Positions 17,093-26,336 of a DNA stretch of 36,117 bases are shown piece after piece (position 1 is the stretch's first letter; each line of letters starts with the position of its first letter). The position numbers and the translations under genes are program-made. The stretch is from contig JAFVHO010000086.1 of NCBI GenBank assembly GCA_017474485.1, positions 1 through 36,117 of the forward strand, given 5' to 3'. The notes below the pieces were generated by a model. It was not told the DNA's origin. It saw only the letters and a list, made by a program, of their open reading frames with translations, and did no database searches. This DNA is from Prevotella sp. (GTDB taxonomy: Bacteria; Bacteroidota; Bacteroidia; Bacteroidales; Bacteroidaceae).

Positions 17093-18424
17093 ATGAGTAA
17101 AATTGCAATATTAGGAGCTGGCGAAAGCGGTGCAGGAGCTGCCGTACTGGCCAAGAAGCAGGGCTTTGAGGTCTTTGTCAGCGACATGTCGAAAATCAAC
17201 GACAAGTATAAGAAACTGATGGACGACAACCAAATTGAGTGGGAGGAAGGACATCATACAGAAGAGAAGATTCTGGATGCCGACGAAATCATTAAGAGTC
17301 CTGGCATTCCCGATACTGCTCCTATGATTGTCAAAATCAAGGAGAAAGGTATCCATATCATCAGTGAGATTGAATTTGCCGGACGCTATACCAATTCGAA
17401 GATGATCTGCATTACTGGTTCTAATGGCAAGACCACGACGACCAGCCTCATCTATCATATCTTCAAGGCTGCTGGCTATGATGCCGGTTTGGCAGGCAAC
17501 ATAGGCAATTCGCTGGCTCTGCAGGTGGCCGAGGATCCACACGAATATTACATCATCGAACTGTCATCATTCCAACTCGACAACATGTATGACTTCCGTG
17601 CCAACATCGCCATTCTGCTGAATATCACCCCAGACCATCTGGATCGCTATGACTTTAAGATGCAGAACTATGTCGACTCGAAGATGCGCATCATCCAGAA
17701 CCAAACACCGCAGGATGCCTTCATCTACTGGAATGACGATCCCGTGGTGAAGAAAGAACTGGCTAAATACAATATCAAAGCCATTCAGTATCCTTTCTCT
17801 GAATTGAAAGAGGTTGGCAGTATCGGTTATATTGAGGAGGGACAGTATAAGATTGAGAAACCCGAGCCATTTAATATGGAACAGGAGGCATTGAGCCTGA
17901 CAGGTAAACATAACATATACAACTCGCTGGCAGCAGGTATCGCCTCTGATGTGGCTGGTATCAAAAAAGATGTGATTCGTAAGTCGTTAAGCGATTTCCC
18001 AGGTGTTGAACATCGTCTTGAAAAGGTATGCACCGTTCGCGGCGTACAATATGTCAACGACTCAAAAGCCACCAATGTCGATGCTTGTTGGTATGCGCTT
18101 GAAAGCATGAAGACTAAAACCATCCTTATTATCGGTGGTAAGGACAAAGGCAACGACTATGCCCCAATCATACCATTAGTAAAAGAAAAATGTGCAGGAC
18201 TGGTCTATCTCGGTGCCGACAACCAAAAGTTGCACGACAACTTCGACACGTTGGGCATTCCCGTTCGCGATACCCACTCTATGAAGGAGTGTATTCAGGC
18301 TTGTTACGAGATGGCCGAGCCTGGCATGACAGTACTGCTCAGCCCCTGTTGTGCATCGTTTGACCTCTTTAAGAATATGGAAGATCGCGGCGAGCAATTT
18401 AAGGAATTAGCAAGGAATTTGTAA
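17093..18424 (+). CDS. murD: UDP-MurNAc-L-Ala:D-Glu ligase MurD
   Basis: 443 residues, normal length. Rossmann-like start (KIAILGAGESG), P-loop ITGSNGKTTTTS (107-118), LNITPDHLDRY, the conserved KHNIYNSLAA and VNDSKATN segments, and the C-terminal LSPCCASFDLFKNMEDRG. It adds D-glutamate to UDP-MurNAc-L-alanine in the cytoplasm. Its stop codon is immediately followed by the ftsW ATG with no gap, implying translational coupling. Confidence 0.95.
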   Translation: MSKIAILGAGESGAGAAVLAKKQGFEVFVSDMSKINDKYKKLMDDNQIEWEEGHHTEEKILDADEIIKSPGIPDTAPMIVKIKEKGIHIISEIEFAGRYTNSKMICITGSNGKTTTTSLIYHIFKAAGYDAGLAGNIGNSLALQVAEDPHEYYIIELSSFQLDNMYDFRANIAILLNITPDHLDRYDFKMQNYVDSKMRIIQNQTPQDAFIYWNDDPVVKKELAKYNIKAIQYPFSELKEVGSIGYIEEGQYKIEKPEPFNMEQEALSLTGKHNIYNSLAAGIASDVAGIKKDVIRKSLSDFPGVEHRLEKVCTVRGVQYVNDSKATNVDACWYALESMKTKTILIIGGKDKGNDYAPIIPLVKEKCAGLVYLGADNQKLHDNFDTLGIPVRDTHSMKECIQACYEMAEPGMTVLLSPCCASFDLFKNMEDRGEQFKELARNL

Positions 18425-19672
18425 ATGAACAAGAAAATAGGCAATATCTTTAAGGGCGACAAGGTCATCTGGATGGTGTTCTTCTTCCTATGCATGATCA
18501 GTATTGTGGAAGTCTTCTCGGCTTCCAGCGGACTAACCTATAAGAGTCAGAACTATGTTGGCCCTATTGCCTACCACACGTTCACCATCATCATCGGCGT
18601 GCTGGCAGCCATTGTCACGCTCAATGTGCCGTGTCGTTACTTCAAGTTGCTCACACCTTTCCTACTATTGCTCAGCGGACTCATGCTATTAGTCGTGATG
18701 CTGGGCGGTGGCGAGAGCACTAACGATGCCTCACGCTGGATTCGTCTGGGCCCATTCACCATTCAGCCTTCTGAGATTGCCAAGGGCACCATTGTGCTTA
18801 CCGTAGCACAGATTCTGGCTGCCATGCAACGCGAGAACGGTGCCGACCGCAAGGCTTTCAAGTATATTCTGTGGTTTACCATCCCTGCCTGTATGGCTAT
18901 TGGTGTTGAGAATCTTTCCACAGCAGCGTTGCTCTTTGCAGTAGTATTCCTGATGATGTTCATCGGCTTGGTACCTATACGACAGTTAGGCAAACTATTT
19001 GCAGTCATTGCCTGCGCTGGCATTTTCGCCATCTCAATGGTTATGATTGTTGGTCACGACCGCAGTAGTGAGGAACAAAGCCAACAGTTGACAAAGACAG
19101 AACTGGTTGAGAAACCTCAGAAGAAGAGCAAACTAGAAAAGATGCTACATCGTGCTGACACATGGAAAGCTCGTATTCTGAACTTCGGCAAGGAAGACCC
19201 CACGCCTAAAGAGTACGACCTTGACAAGGATGCACAAGTGGCCCATGCCAATATTGCCATCGTGTCAAGCGGCATTACTGGCAAAGGCCCTGGCAAGAGT
19301 ACGGAGCGCGATTTCCTGGCACAAGCTTTCAGCGACTTCATCTTTGCCATTGTCATCGAGGAATTAGGCATCATTGGTGCCATAGCTGTCGTGTTCCTAT
19401 ACATTATATTATTGTACCGCTGTGCCCGTATTGCCAGTCGCTGCGAGAACAATTTCCCTGCTTTCTTAGCTATGGGATTGGGATTGCTGTTGGTAATTCA
19501 AGCTACTTTCAACATGATGGTGGCAGTGGGTTTGGCACCAGTTACCGGACAGCCGTTGCCACTCATCTCAAAGGGTGGAACTTCGACCATTATCAACTGT
19601 GCCTATATCGGTGCAATTCTTAGTGTGAGCCGCTCGGCTAAGAAGAAACAAGAAGAAATGAGTAAAAACTAA
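18425..19672 (+). CDS. ftsW: Septal peptidoglycan glycosyltransferase FtsW (SEDS family)
   Basis: 415 residues, polytopic with about ten helices. SEDS hallmarks: SASSGLTY near the N-terminus, GGGESTNDASRWIRLGPFTIQPSEIAK, the region with the catalytic Asp (AQAFSDFIFAIVIEELG) and the end GLAPVTGQPLPLISKGGTS. It polymerises lipid II at the septum with FtsI. A large charged loop (about 215-275, EEQSQQLTKTELVEKPQKKS...) is inserted before the GITGKGPGKS segment. The start codon abuts the murD stop. RodA is a possible paralogue, but the place in the division cluster favours FtsW. Confidence 0.94.
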   Translation: MNKKIGNIFKGDKVIWMVFFFLCMISIVEVFSASSGLTYKSQNYVGPIAYHTFTIIIGVLAAIVTLNVPCRYFKLLTPFLLLLSGLMLLVVMLGGGESTNDASRWIRLGPFTIQPSEIAKGTIVLTVAQILAAMQRENGADRKAFKYILWFTIPACMAIGVENLSTAALLFAVVFLMMFIGLVPIRQLGKLFAVIACAGIFAISMVMIVGHDRSSEEQSQQLTKTELVEKPQKKSKLEKMLHRADTWKARILNFGKEDPTPKEYDLDKDAQVAHANIAIVSSGITGKGPGKSTERDFLAQAFSDFIFAIVIEELGIIGAIAVVFLYIILLYRCARIASRCENNFPAFLAMGLGLLLVIQATFNMMVAVGLAPVTGQPLPLISKGGTSTIINCAYIGAILSVSRSAKKKQEEMSKN

Positions 19673-19676
19673 GAAT

Positions 19677-20786
19677 ATGGAAGAAAAAGAGTTAAGAGTC
19701 ATAATCAGTGGCGGTGGTACAGGAGGCCATATCTTCCCTGCCGTGTCGATAGCCAATGCCATCAAGGCTTTGCGTCCTGACGCAAATATCCTGTTTATTG
19801 GTGCCGAAGGACGCATGGAGATGCAACGCGTTCCTGCCGCAGGTTACGATATCAAGGGACTGCCTATCCGTGGTTTCCTCCGTCCTTTATGGAAACCTGG
19901 CAACATCGGTGTAGCCATCGACTATCTGAAAAGTAAATGGTTAGCCAAGAAGATATTGCGCAACTTCAAGCCGCAGGTTGCAGTCGGTGTTGGTGGTTAT
20001 GCTAGCAGCGCTGCTCTTGGTGCAGCCAACAGCTTAGGCATTCCAACCCTTTTACAGGAACAAAATAGCTATGCAGGATTAGCCAACAAAACACTGGCCA
20101 GCAAAGCCAAGAAGATTTGTGTGGCCTACGAGGGCATGGAGCGCTTCTTCCCTGGTCAGAAAATTATGCTGACTGGTAATCCCGTTCGCCAACAGTTGTT
20201 GGATAGTAGCATCAGTCATGAAGACGCTGTACGTTCACTTGGATTCAACCCAGAGCAAAAGACCGTGCTCATCGTTGGTGGAAGTTTAGGTGCACGTACC
20301 CTCAACGAGAGCGTACTGGCCCATCTCAACGAGATAAAGGAGAGTGGTATACAGTTTGTATGGCAGACTGGCAAATACTATAGCGCCGAAATCAATGAAC
20401 GCATGAAGGGACAAGATATTTCCAACCTGAAGGTGACCGACTTCATCAGTGATATGGCTGCCGCCTATAAGGCTGCCGACCTCGTTGTAAGCCGTGCTGG
20501 CGCTGGCAGCATTTCGGAATTTTGCTTGTTAGGAAAGGCCGTTATACTGGTGCCAAGTCCTAATGTTGCTGAAGACCATCAGACCAAGAATGCCTTAGCA
20601 TTGGTCAACAAGCAGGCAGCCCTTTACGTCAAGGATAGCGAAGCTGCCAAATTGCTCCTGCCTCTGACCATCGATACTGTCAAGGACGATGCCAAGCTCC
20701 AGAGTTTGAGTGCCAACATTCTCAAGATGGCATTACCCGACTCTGCTGAGATCATCGCCAAAGAAGTTATTAAGTTAGCAAATTAA
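19677..20786 (+). CDS. murG: UDP-GlcNAc:lipid I N-acetylglucosamine transferase MurG
   Basis: 369 residues, GT28 family. N-terminal domain with ISGGGTGGHIFPAVSIANAI (about 9-28), VGVGGYASSAALGAANSLGI and LLQEQNSYAGLANK. The C-terminal nucleotide-sugar domain has VGGSLGARTLNE and the UDP-GlcNAc-binding SRAGAGSISEFCLLGKAVILVPSPN. It converts lipid I to lipid II on the cytoplasmic face of the inner membrane. It starts four bases after ftsW ends. Confidence 0.96.
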   Translation: MEEKELRVIISGGGTGGHIFPAVSIANAIKALRPDANILFIGAEGRMEMQRVPAAGYDIKGLPIRGFLRPLWKPGNIGVAIDYLKSKWLAKKILRNFKPQVAVGVGGYASSAALGAANSLGIPTLLQEQNSYAGLANKTLASKAKKICVAYEGMERFFPGQKIMLTGNPVRQQLLDSSISHEDAVRSLGFNPEQKTVLIVGGSLGARTLNESVLAHLNEIKESGIQFVWQTGKYYSAEINERMKGQDISNLKVTDFISDMAAAYKAADLVVSRAGAGSISEFCLLGKAVILVPSPNVAEDHQTKNALALVNKQAALYVKDSEAAKLLLPLTIDTVKDDAKLQSLSANILKMALPDSAEIIAKEVIKLAN

Positions 20787-20801
20787 TCGGTAAATCAATA
20801 A

Positions 20802-22184
20802 ATGAATATTAAGGATATCAAATCAGTCTATTTCGTAGGAGCCGGTGGCATCGGCATGAGTGCCATCGCACGCTACTTCATCAAGAAAGGCCTTGTCGTA
20901 GCTGGTTATGACAAGACACCAAGCACTCTTACCCGTCAGTTGGAGCGTGAGGGCATGCTCATCCACTATGAGGAGAATGTCAACGACATTCCCTTTGTCT
21001 GCAAACAGAAAGAGTCTTGTCTGGTTGTTTATACACCCGCTATCCCTGAGAATCATAAGGAACTGCGTTTCTTCCGTGAGAACGGTTTCGAGATCCAGAA
21101 ACGTGCTCAAGTGCTCGGCACGTTGACACGTCAGCATAAGGGACTCTGCGTGGCTGGTACGCATGGCAAGACAACTACCAGCACCATGTGTGCACATATC
21201 ATGCACCAAAGTCATCTCGACTGCAATGCCTTCCTGGGCGGCATCTCGAAGAACTACGGTACCAACTACATCCTGTCTGATTCTGACTTCGTAGTCATCG
21301 AAGCTGACGAATTCGATCGTTCGTTCCATTGGCTGTCCCCCTATATGTCGGTCATCACCTCAACCGACCCCGATCATCTTGACATTTATGGTACCAAGGA
21401 AGCCTATCTCGAAAGTTTCCGCCATTACACGGAACTCATCCAACCCGAAGGAGCACTGATTATCCATCGCGACCTGGAGATGAAGGAGAACCTGCCTCAA
21501 GGTGTGCGTCGATATGATTATGCCTTGAATGAAGGCGATTTCCATGCTGAGAATATCCGCATTGAGAATGGTGAAATAACGTTTGACTTTGTGTCACCCA
21601 TCGAGTCGGTCACCAATATCGAACTGGGACAGCCTGTTCCCATCAATATCGAAAATGGTATTGCTGCTATGGCTATGGCACAATTGGCTGGCTGTACAGC
21701 CAACGAACTGCGTATTGGCATGAAGACCTACGATGGCGTAGACCGTCGCTTCGACTTCAAGATCAAGACACCCCGTCTGGTGTTCCTCTCCGACTATGCC
21801 CACCATCCCAAGGAGATTCTGCAAAGTGCCCGCAGTATTCGTGAACTGTACAAGGACCGTAAGATTACAGCCATTTTCCAACCTCACCTCTACACCCGCA
21901 CCCGTGACTTTTATCAGGACTTTGCCGATGCACTGAGCCTGCTCGACGAAGTTATCTTGACAGAAATCTATCCTGCTCGTGAACTGCCTATCGACGGTGT
22001 CACCTCTCAGCTCATCTACGACCGTCTGCGTCCTGGCATCGAGAAGCAGATGATTCAGAAGGACGATGTACTGAAACTGGTTAAGAGCCGTCCGTTCGAC
22101 GTACTCATCGTACTAGGTGCTGGCGACCTCGACAATCTGGTCCCACAGATGACATCGATTCTTAATGATAAATTGAGAAAATAA
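20802..22184 (+). CDS. murC: UDP-MurNAc:L-Ala ligase MurC
   Basis: 460 residues, usual length. N-terminal glycine-rich UDP-binding loop (FVGAGGIGMSAIARYF), P-loop VAGTHGKTTTST (117-128), EADEFDRSFHWLSP, TSTDPDHLDIYG, and the C-terminal DYAHHPKEI and FQPHLYTRT. It attaches the first residue, L-alanine, to UDP-MurNAc in the cytoplasm. It sits between murG and ftsQ as in other Bacteroidota. Confidence 0.96.
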   Translation: MNIKDIKSVYFVGAGGIGMSAIARYFIKKGLVVAGYDKTPSTLTRQLEREGMLIHYEENVNDIPFVCKQKESCLVVYTPAIPENHKELRFFRENGFEIQKRAQVLGTLTRQHKGLCVAGTHGKTTTSTMCAHIMHQSHLDCNAFLGGISKNYGTNYILSDSDFVVIEADEFDRSFHWLSPYMSVITSTDPDHLDIYGTKEAYLESFRHYTELIQPEGALIIHRDLEMKENLPQGVRRYDYALNEGDFHAENIRIENGEITFDFVSPIESVTNIELGQPVPINIENGIAAMAMAQLAGCTANELRIGMKTYDGVDRRFDFKIKTPRLVFLSDYAHHPKEILQSARSIRELYKDRKITAIFQPHLYTRTRDFYQDFADALSLLDEVILTEIYPARELPIDGVTSQLIYDRLRPGIEKQMIQKDDVLKLVKSRPFDVLIVLGAGDLDNLVPQMTSILNDKLRK

Positions 22185-22200
22185 GATATTAAGATCATAT

Positions 22201-22953
22201 ATGAGCATGAACTGGAAGAAAATCGGAATACTGACCGCCGACATCATCTTAGGTGTCTATCTGGTATTGGCCATCACGGCGTTCAATCGTCTTGACGACC
22301 AGGATGCCGTATGCCGTGAGGTGAAGATCAACATCACCGACGATGCTGGCAACGGTTTCCTCAATGTCAACGAAGTAAAGATGCAACTCCAGCATGCCAA
22401 GATCTATCCTTTGGGTGATTGCATGAGTGACGTGTGTACGCGCAAGATAGAAGAGACGCTCCTCAAGAGCCCGTTGGTCGACCATGTCGAGTGCTACAAG
22501 ACGCAGTCTGGTCAAGTTTTCATCAATCTCAGCCAGCGAATTGCTGTCATGCGTATCATGGCCAACAATGGTGAGAGTTACTATATCGACAACCTTGGTT
22601 CCATCATTCCCAGCAAGAACAACTCGACGGACTTGGTGGTAGCTACTGGCGATATCAAGCGGAAATATGCACAGACGGCACTCAAACAGTTTGGCCTGTT
22701 ACTGCTCGACGATCCGTTTTGGCACAGTCAGATTGAGCAAATCAATGTGCTGTCCGATGGTTCCGTCGAGATGATTCCCCGTGTGGGTGACCATATTGTC
22801 TATCTAGGACAGCCCACGCATCTGAAAGAGAAGCTGACCCGACTCGAGAAGTTCTATCGCTACGGACTCTCAAAGGCTGGCTGGAACAAGTACTCATATA
22901 TCAATATAGAGTTCAACAATCAAATTATCTGTAAAAAAAGAAAAGGCTGTTAG
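22201..22953 (+). CDS. ftsQ: Divisome protein FtsQ (DivIB-like)
   Basis: 250 residues, bitopic. Cytoplasmic start of only about 8 residues, a transmembrane helix (about 8-26, IGILTADIILGVYLVLAITAF), a POTRA-like region (about 40-110: CREVKINITDDAGNGFLNVN, then PLVDHVECYKTQSGQVFINL) and a beta domain with YYIDNLGSIIPSKN, the conserved FtsQ segment. It links early and late division proteins in the periplasm with FtsL and FtsB. A second in-frame ATG two codons in (22207) could be the true start. The name rests on topology, these segments and synteny. Confidence 0.88.
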   Translation: MSMNWKKIGILTADIILGVYLVLAITAFNRLDDQDAVCREVKINITDDAGNGFLNVNEVKMQLQHAKIYPLGDCMSDVCTRKIEETLLKSPLVDHVECYKTQSGQVFINLSQRIAVMRIMANNGESYYIDNLGSIIPSKNNSTDLVVATGDIKRKYAQTALKQFGLLLLDDPFWHSQIEQINVLSDGSVEMIPRVGDHIVYLGQPTHLKEKLTRLEKFYRYGLSKAGWNKYSYINIEFNNQIICKKRKGC

Positions 22954-22995
22954 CCATTGGCTTTTAGCTGTTAGAATCAAGTAAATACAATATAT

Positions 22996-24444
22996 ATGAC
23001 AAAGGATTTTATCGTAGCAATCGAACTGGGTTCATCCAAGATTACCGGTATTGCAGGACGCAAGAACCTTGACGGCAGCATCCAGGTGCTGGCATGTGTC
23101 AAGGAGAATGCAACGGCATGCATCCGCAAGGGGTATGTCTACAACATCGACAAGACTGCTCAATGTATCACCACTATTGTCAACAAGCTGGAAAACCAGC
23201 TGAAGACCAGTATCATGCAGGTATATGTGGGTGTAAGTGGACAGTCTATACGTTCTATTCGCAACGTCATCGCCAAAGACCTGCCAGGCGAGACAAAGGT
23301 CACGCAGGACATGGTTATCGAACTGATGGATGCCAATCGCAACATGAAGTATCCCGATCAGGAGATTCTCGATGCTGCCGTACAGGAGTATAAAGTTGAC
23401 TCGCAACTGCAGCTCGATCCTGTAGGTGTGCAGTGTAGCCGTATCGAGGGCAACTTCCTCAACATTCTACAGCGCAAGACGTTCTACAAGAACCTGAACA
23501 AGTGCTTCGAGACGGCAGGTATCCAGGTGGCAGAAATGTATCTCGCCCCCTTAGCCTTGGCCGACAGCGTTCTCACCGAGACCGAGCGTCGTTCTGGTTG
23601 TGCGTTGGTTGACCTTGGCGCCGATACGACGACCGTTAACGTCTATACAAAAAACGTTCTGCGCCATCTAGCTGTTATTCCCCTCGGCTTCAACAATATC
23701 TGCAAGGATATTGCCTCGCTGCAAATGGAAGAACAGGACGCCGAGAAGATGCTGAAGAAGTATGGCTCTGCTTACACAGAGAACAACGATATCGACAACA
23801 ATATGAAATACTCTATCGACCTGGATCGTCAGGTAGAAGTACGCAAATTCGTCGAGATTGTTGAGGGCCGTGTCGAGGAAATTATCGCCAACGTCTGGTG
23901 TCAGGTTCCTGAAGAGTACTGCGACAAACTTCTTGGTGGTATCATCCTGACCGGTGGCGGTTCAAACATGAAGAACATCGAGAAAGCTTTCCAAAACTAC
24001 ACTCACATCGACAAGATCCGTATTGCCAAGTTCGTCACCCAGAGCATCACCAGCAATATTAACGACATCAACGACCATAACGGCATGATGAATACCGTGC
24101 TCGGTCTGCTGGCTAAGGGCGACATCAACTGTGCAGGCGGCGAAATCGACCCCAACGGCGACCTCTTTGCCAGTCAGAAGCCTCAACCCGCTGAGACCTA
24201 CGAACAGCGTCGCGCGCGTCAGGCAAGCGAGACGCCTGCTGGTGTAGTACGTACCGCCGAGGAAATTCGCCGTGCCGAAGAGGAGGCTCAGCGTAAGAAG
24301 GAGGCTGAAGAGCGCGCCGAACGCGAGAGGGCCGAAGCCGAGGCTCGCGAGGCAGAGCGTATCCGTAAGGAGAACAGCCCCTGGAGCAAGTTGGGACGTT
24401 GGCTGAAAAAGCAAGCTAACGATATGGTTAAGGAAGAAGAATAA
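22996..24444 (+). CDS. ftsA: Cell-division ATPase FtsA
   Basis: 482 residues, actin-like fold. Phosphate 1 loop IVAIELGSSKITGIAG (7-22), the 1C-type domain (VYVGVSGQSIRSI), phosphate 2 loop CALVDLGADTTTVNVY and adenosine loop GGIILTGGGSNM. It tethers FtsZ filaments to the membrane. The body ends near residue 395. A long Glu/Arg/Ala coiled-coil linker (about 405-460) then leads to a terminal amphipathic helix (SPWSKLGRWLKKQANDMV), the membrane-targeting sequence. The linker makes it longer than E. coli FtsA (420). Confidence 0.95.
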   Translation: MTKDFIVAIELGSSKITGIAGRKNLDGSIQVLACVKENATACIRKGYVYNIDKTAQCITTIVNKLENQLKTSIMQVYVGVSGQSIRSIRNVIAKDLPGETKVTQDMVIELMDANRNMKYPDQEILDAAVQEYKVDSQLQLDPVGVQCSRIEGNFLNILQRKTFYKNLNKCFETAGIQVAEMYLAPLALADSVLTETERRSGCALVDLGADTTTVNVYTKNVLRHLAVIPLGFNNICKDIASLQMEEQDAEKMLKKYGSAYTENNDIDNNMKYSIDLDRQVEVRKFVEIVEGRVEEIIANVWCQVPEEYCDKLLGGIILTGGGSNMKNIEKAFQNYTHIDKIRIAKFVTQSITSNINDINDHNGMMNTVLGLLAKGDINCAGGEIDPNGDLFASQKPQPAETYEQRRARQASETPAGVVRTAEEIRRAEEEAQRKKEAEERAERERAEAEAREAERIRKENSPWSKLGRWLKKQANDMVKEEE

Positions 24445-24516
24445 AAGTCAGTATTCTGAAAAAACGGAATCCCGGTATACCGAAATAACGTAATAACGCA
24501 AAAAAGAAAAGAAACA

Positions 24517-25839
24517 ATGGATAATAATATATTACTTGACTTTGGCGATCCCGCAAAAGAGAATAGCATTATCAAGGTGATTGGTGTTGGTGGCGGAGGC
24601 GGCAATGCCGTCAACCACATGTATCGCGAAGGCATCCACGATGTCACCTTCGTATTGTGTAATACCGACGCTCAGGCGTTGAACGACTCACCCGTTCCCG
24701 TCCACCTGCAACTGGGTAAGGAAGGACTGGGTGCCGGCAACCGTCCCGAAAAGGCGCGCACTGCCGCTGAGGAGAGTCTGGAGGATATCAAGCAAGTGCT
24801 CAGCGACGGCACCCGTATGGCATTCATCACCGCCGGTATGGGTGGTGGTACGGGTACTGGTGCGGCACCTGTCATTGCCCGCATTTCTAAGGAAATGGGC
24901 ATCCTGACGGTAGGTATCGTTACCATCCCCTTCCGTTTCGAGGGTGATCGCAAGATTGACCAGGCGCTGGATGGTGTTGAGGAGATGTCGAAGCACGTCG
25001 ACGCGCTTCTGGTCATCAACAACGAACGCCTGCGCGAAATCTATCCCGAGCTAACCGTGCTCGACGCTTTCGGCAAGGCTGACGACACCCTCAGCGTGGC
25101 AGCCAAGTCTATCGCCGAGATTATAACCGTTCACGGACTCATCAACCTCGACTTCAACGACGTGAAGACCGTACTGAAAGACGGTGGCGTCGCCATCATG
25201 TCGACAGGTTACGGCGAAGGCGAAGGCCGCGTCAAGAAGGCCATCGACGACGCCCTTAACTCTCCCCTGCTCAACGAGAACGACGTCTTCAACTCGAAGA
25301 AGATTCTGCTCTCCATCTCGTTCTCAGGCGGTAAGGACGGCAAGGAATCGCTGATGATGGAAGAGATGAACGACGTCAACGACTTCATGGCAAAGTTCGG
25401 CGACTTCGAGATTAAATGGGGACTGGCCGTTGATCCCGAACTGGGCAAGAAGGTCAAGGTCACCATCCTCGCTACAGGCTTCGGCATCGACCGAGTTGAC
25501 GGCATGAACAGCCATCGTCAGCGTCACAATACACAGGAGGAGGCCACTCGCATCGCTGCCGAACAGGAGGCCGAGGCTCAGCGCCAGGACCGTCGTAACC
25601 GCTACTATGGCGGTGACAGCCAGTCGAAGCGCTACAAGCGTCGTCCGCACATCTACCTGTTCCGCCCCGAGGACCTGGACAACGACGACGTCATCTCTGC
25701 CGTAGAGCAAACGCCGACCTACAAACGTACACGCGAGATACTGGACAGCATCTACAGCCAGGCCAGCGGCGAGGTTCCGCAGCAGGAGAACGATACACCA
25801 CCCTCAGAGCCTATCCAAGGGACGATTTCGTTTGTCTAG
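24517..25839 (+). CDS. ftsZ: Cell-division GTPase FtsZ
   Basis: 440 residues. The tubulin signature GGGTGTGAAP is at 109-118, preceded by KVIGVGGGGGNAVNHM and NTDAQAL, and the T7 catalytic loop NLDFNDVK lies at 210-217. The GTPase and C-terminal domains end near 330. A charged Gln/Arg-rich linker follows (about 330-380), then a conserved-looking segment (HIYLFRPEDLDNDD, QTPTYKRTRE) that probably holds the partner-binding peptide. It is not at the very end: about 35 further residues follow. FtsZ polymerises into the Z ring. Last gene of the cluster; its end faces a leftward gene 9 bases away. Confidence 0.97.
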   Translation: MDNNILLDFGDPAKENSIIKVIGVGGGGGNAVNHMYREGIHDVTFVLCNTDAQALNDSPVPVHLQLGKEGLGAGNRPEKARTAAEESLEDIKQVLSDGTRMAFITAGMGGGTGTGAAPVIARISKEMGILTVGIVTIPFRFEGDRKIDQALDGVEEMSKHVDALLVINNERLREIYPELTVLDAFGKADDTLSVAAKSIAEIITVHGLINLDFNDVKTVLKDGGVAIMSTGYGEGEGRVKKAIDDALNSPLLNENDVFNSKKILLSISFSGGKDGKESLMMEEMNDVNDFMAKFGDFEIKWGLAVDPELGKKVKVTILATGFGIDRVDGMNSHRQRHNTQEEATRIAAEQEAEAQRQDRRNRYYGGDSQSKRYKRRPHIYLFRPEDLDNDDVISAVEQTPTYKRTREILDSIYSQASGEVPQQENDTPPSEPIQGTISFV

Positions 25840-25848
25840 ACAGGTAGG

Positions 25849-26328
25849 TTAAAGGAAATACTGGTCGAGGAATTCGTAGAACTCAGGGGATTCGCCTACG
25901 ACGGTCTTCAGCACCGTGCCATCAGGCCCAACGACGATTTTCGTAGGGAAGCCCTTTATCTTATAACTCTCCAATACGTTTGAGTTTTTTGGCACATAAA
26001 CGTGCTTCCAAGGCAGCTCGTACTTCGCTACGGCTGCCTTCCATTTTTCATCACTGTCGCCGCAGTCCATGCCGATAATCTCGAACTTACCCTTGTATTT
26101 CTCGTAATACTTCTTCATATCGGGAATGCCTCTGATGCACCAGACGCACCACGAGCCCCAGAAGTCAAGCACGACGACCTTGCCGCGCATGGACGACAGC
26201 GAAAGCGACTTCCCGTTGATATCGCTGAGCGTAAAGTCGGGAGCCTTGGCAGGAGCCTGTGCGAAACTACTTATTGCGCCGCAAAGGGTCAGGATGACGG
26301 CGAACATCCGGATTTTAAACTGCTTCAT
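25849..26328 (-). CDS. Secreted TlpA/ResA-type thioredoxin-like protein
   Basis: 159 residues. Signal peptide (about 1-23, ending SSFAQ), then the AhpC-TSA/Redoxin start APDFTLSDINGKSLSLSSMRGK, active-site region DFWGSWCVWCIRGIP with C61 and C64, and the cis-proline loop GFPTKIVVGPDG. It likely exchanges disulfides in the periplasm. The active site is CVWC rather than the usual CxPC, which should alter its redox potential. It follows the M6 protease gene by 8 bases on the same strand, so the two are probably co-transcribed and the protein may assist folding or recycling of exported Cys-containing proteins (inference). Confidence 0.88.
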   Translation of the reverse strand: MKQFKIRMFAVILTLCGAISSFAQAPAKAPDFTLSDINGKSLSLSSMRGKVVVLDFWGSWCVWCIRGIPDMKKYYEKYKGKFEIIGMDCGDSDEKWKAAVAKYELPWKHVYVPKNSNVLESYKIKGFPTKIVVGPDGTVLKTVVGESPEFYEFLDQYFL

Positions 26329-26336
26329 AGTCCTTA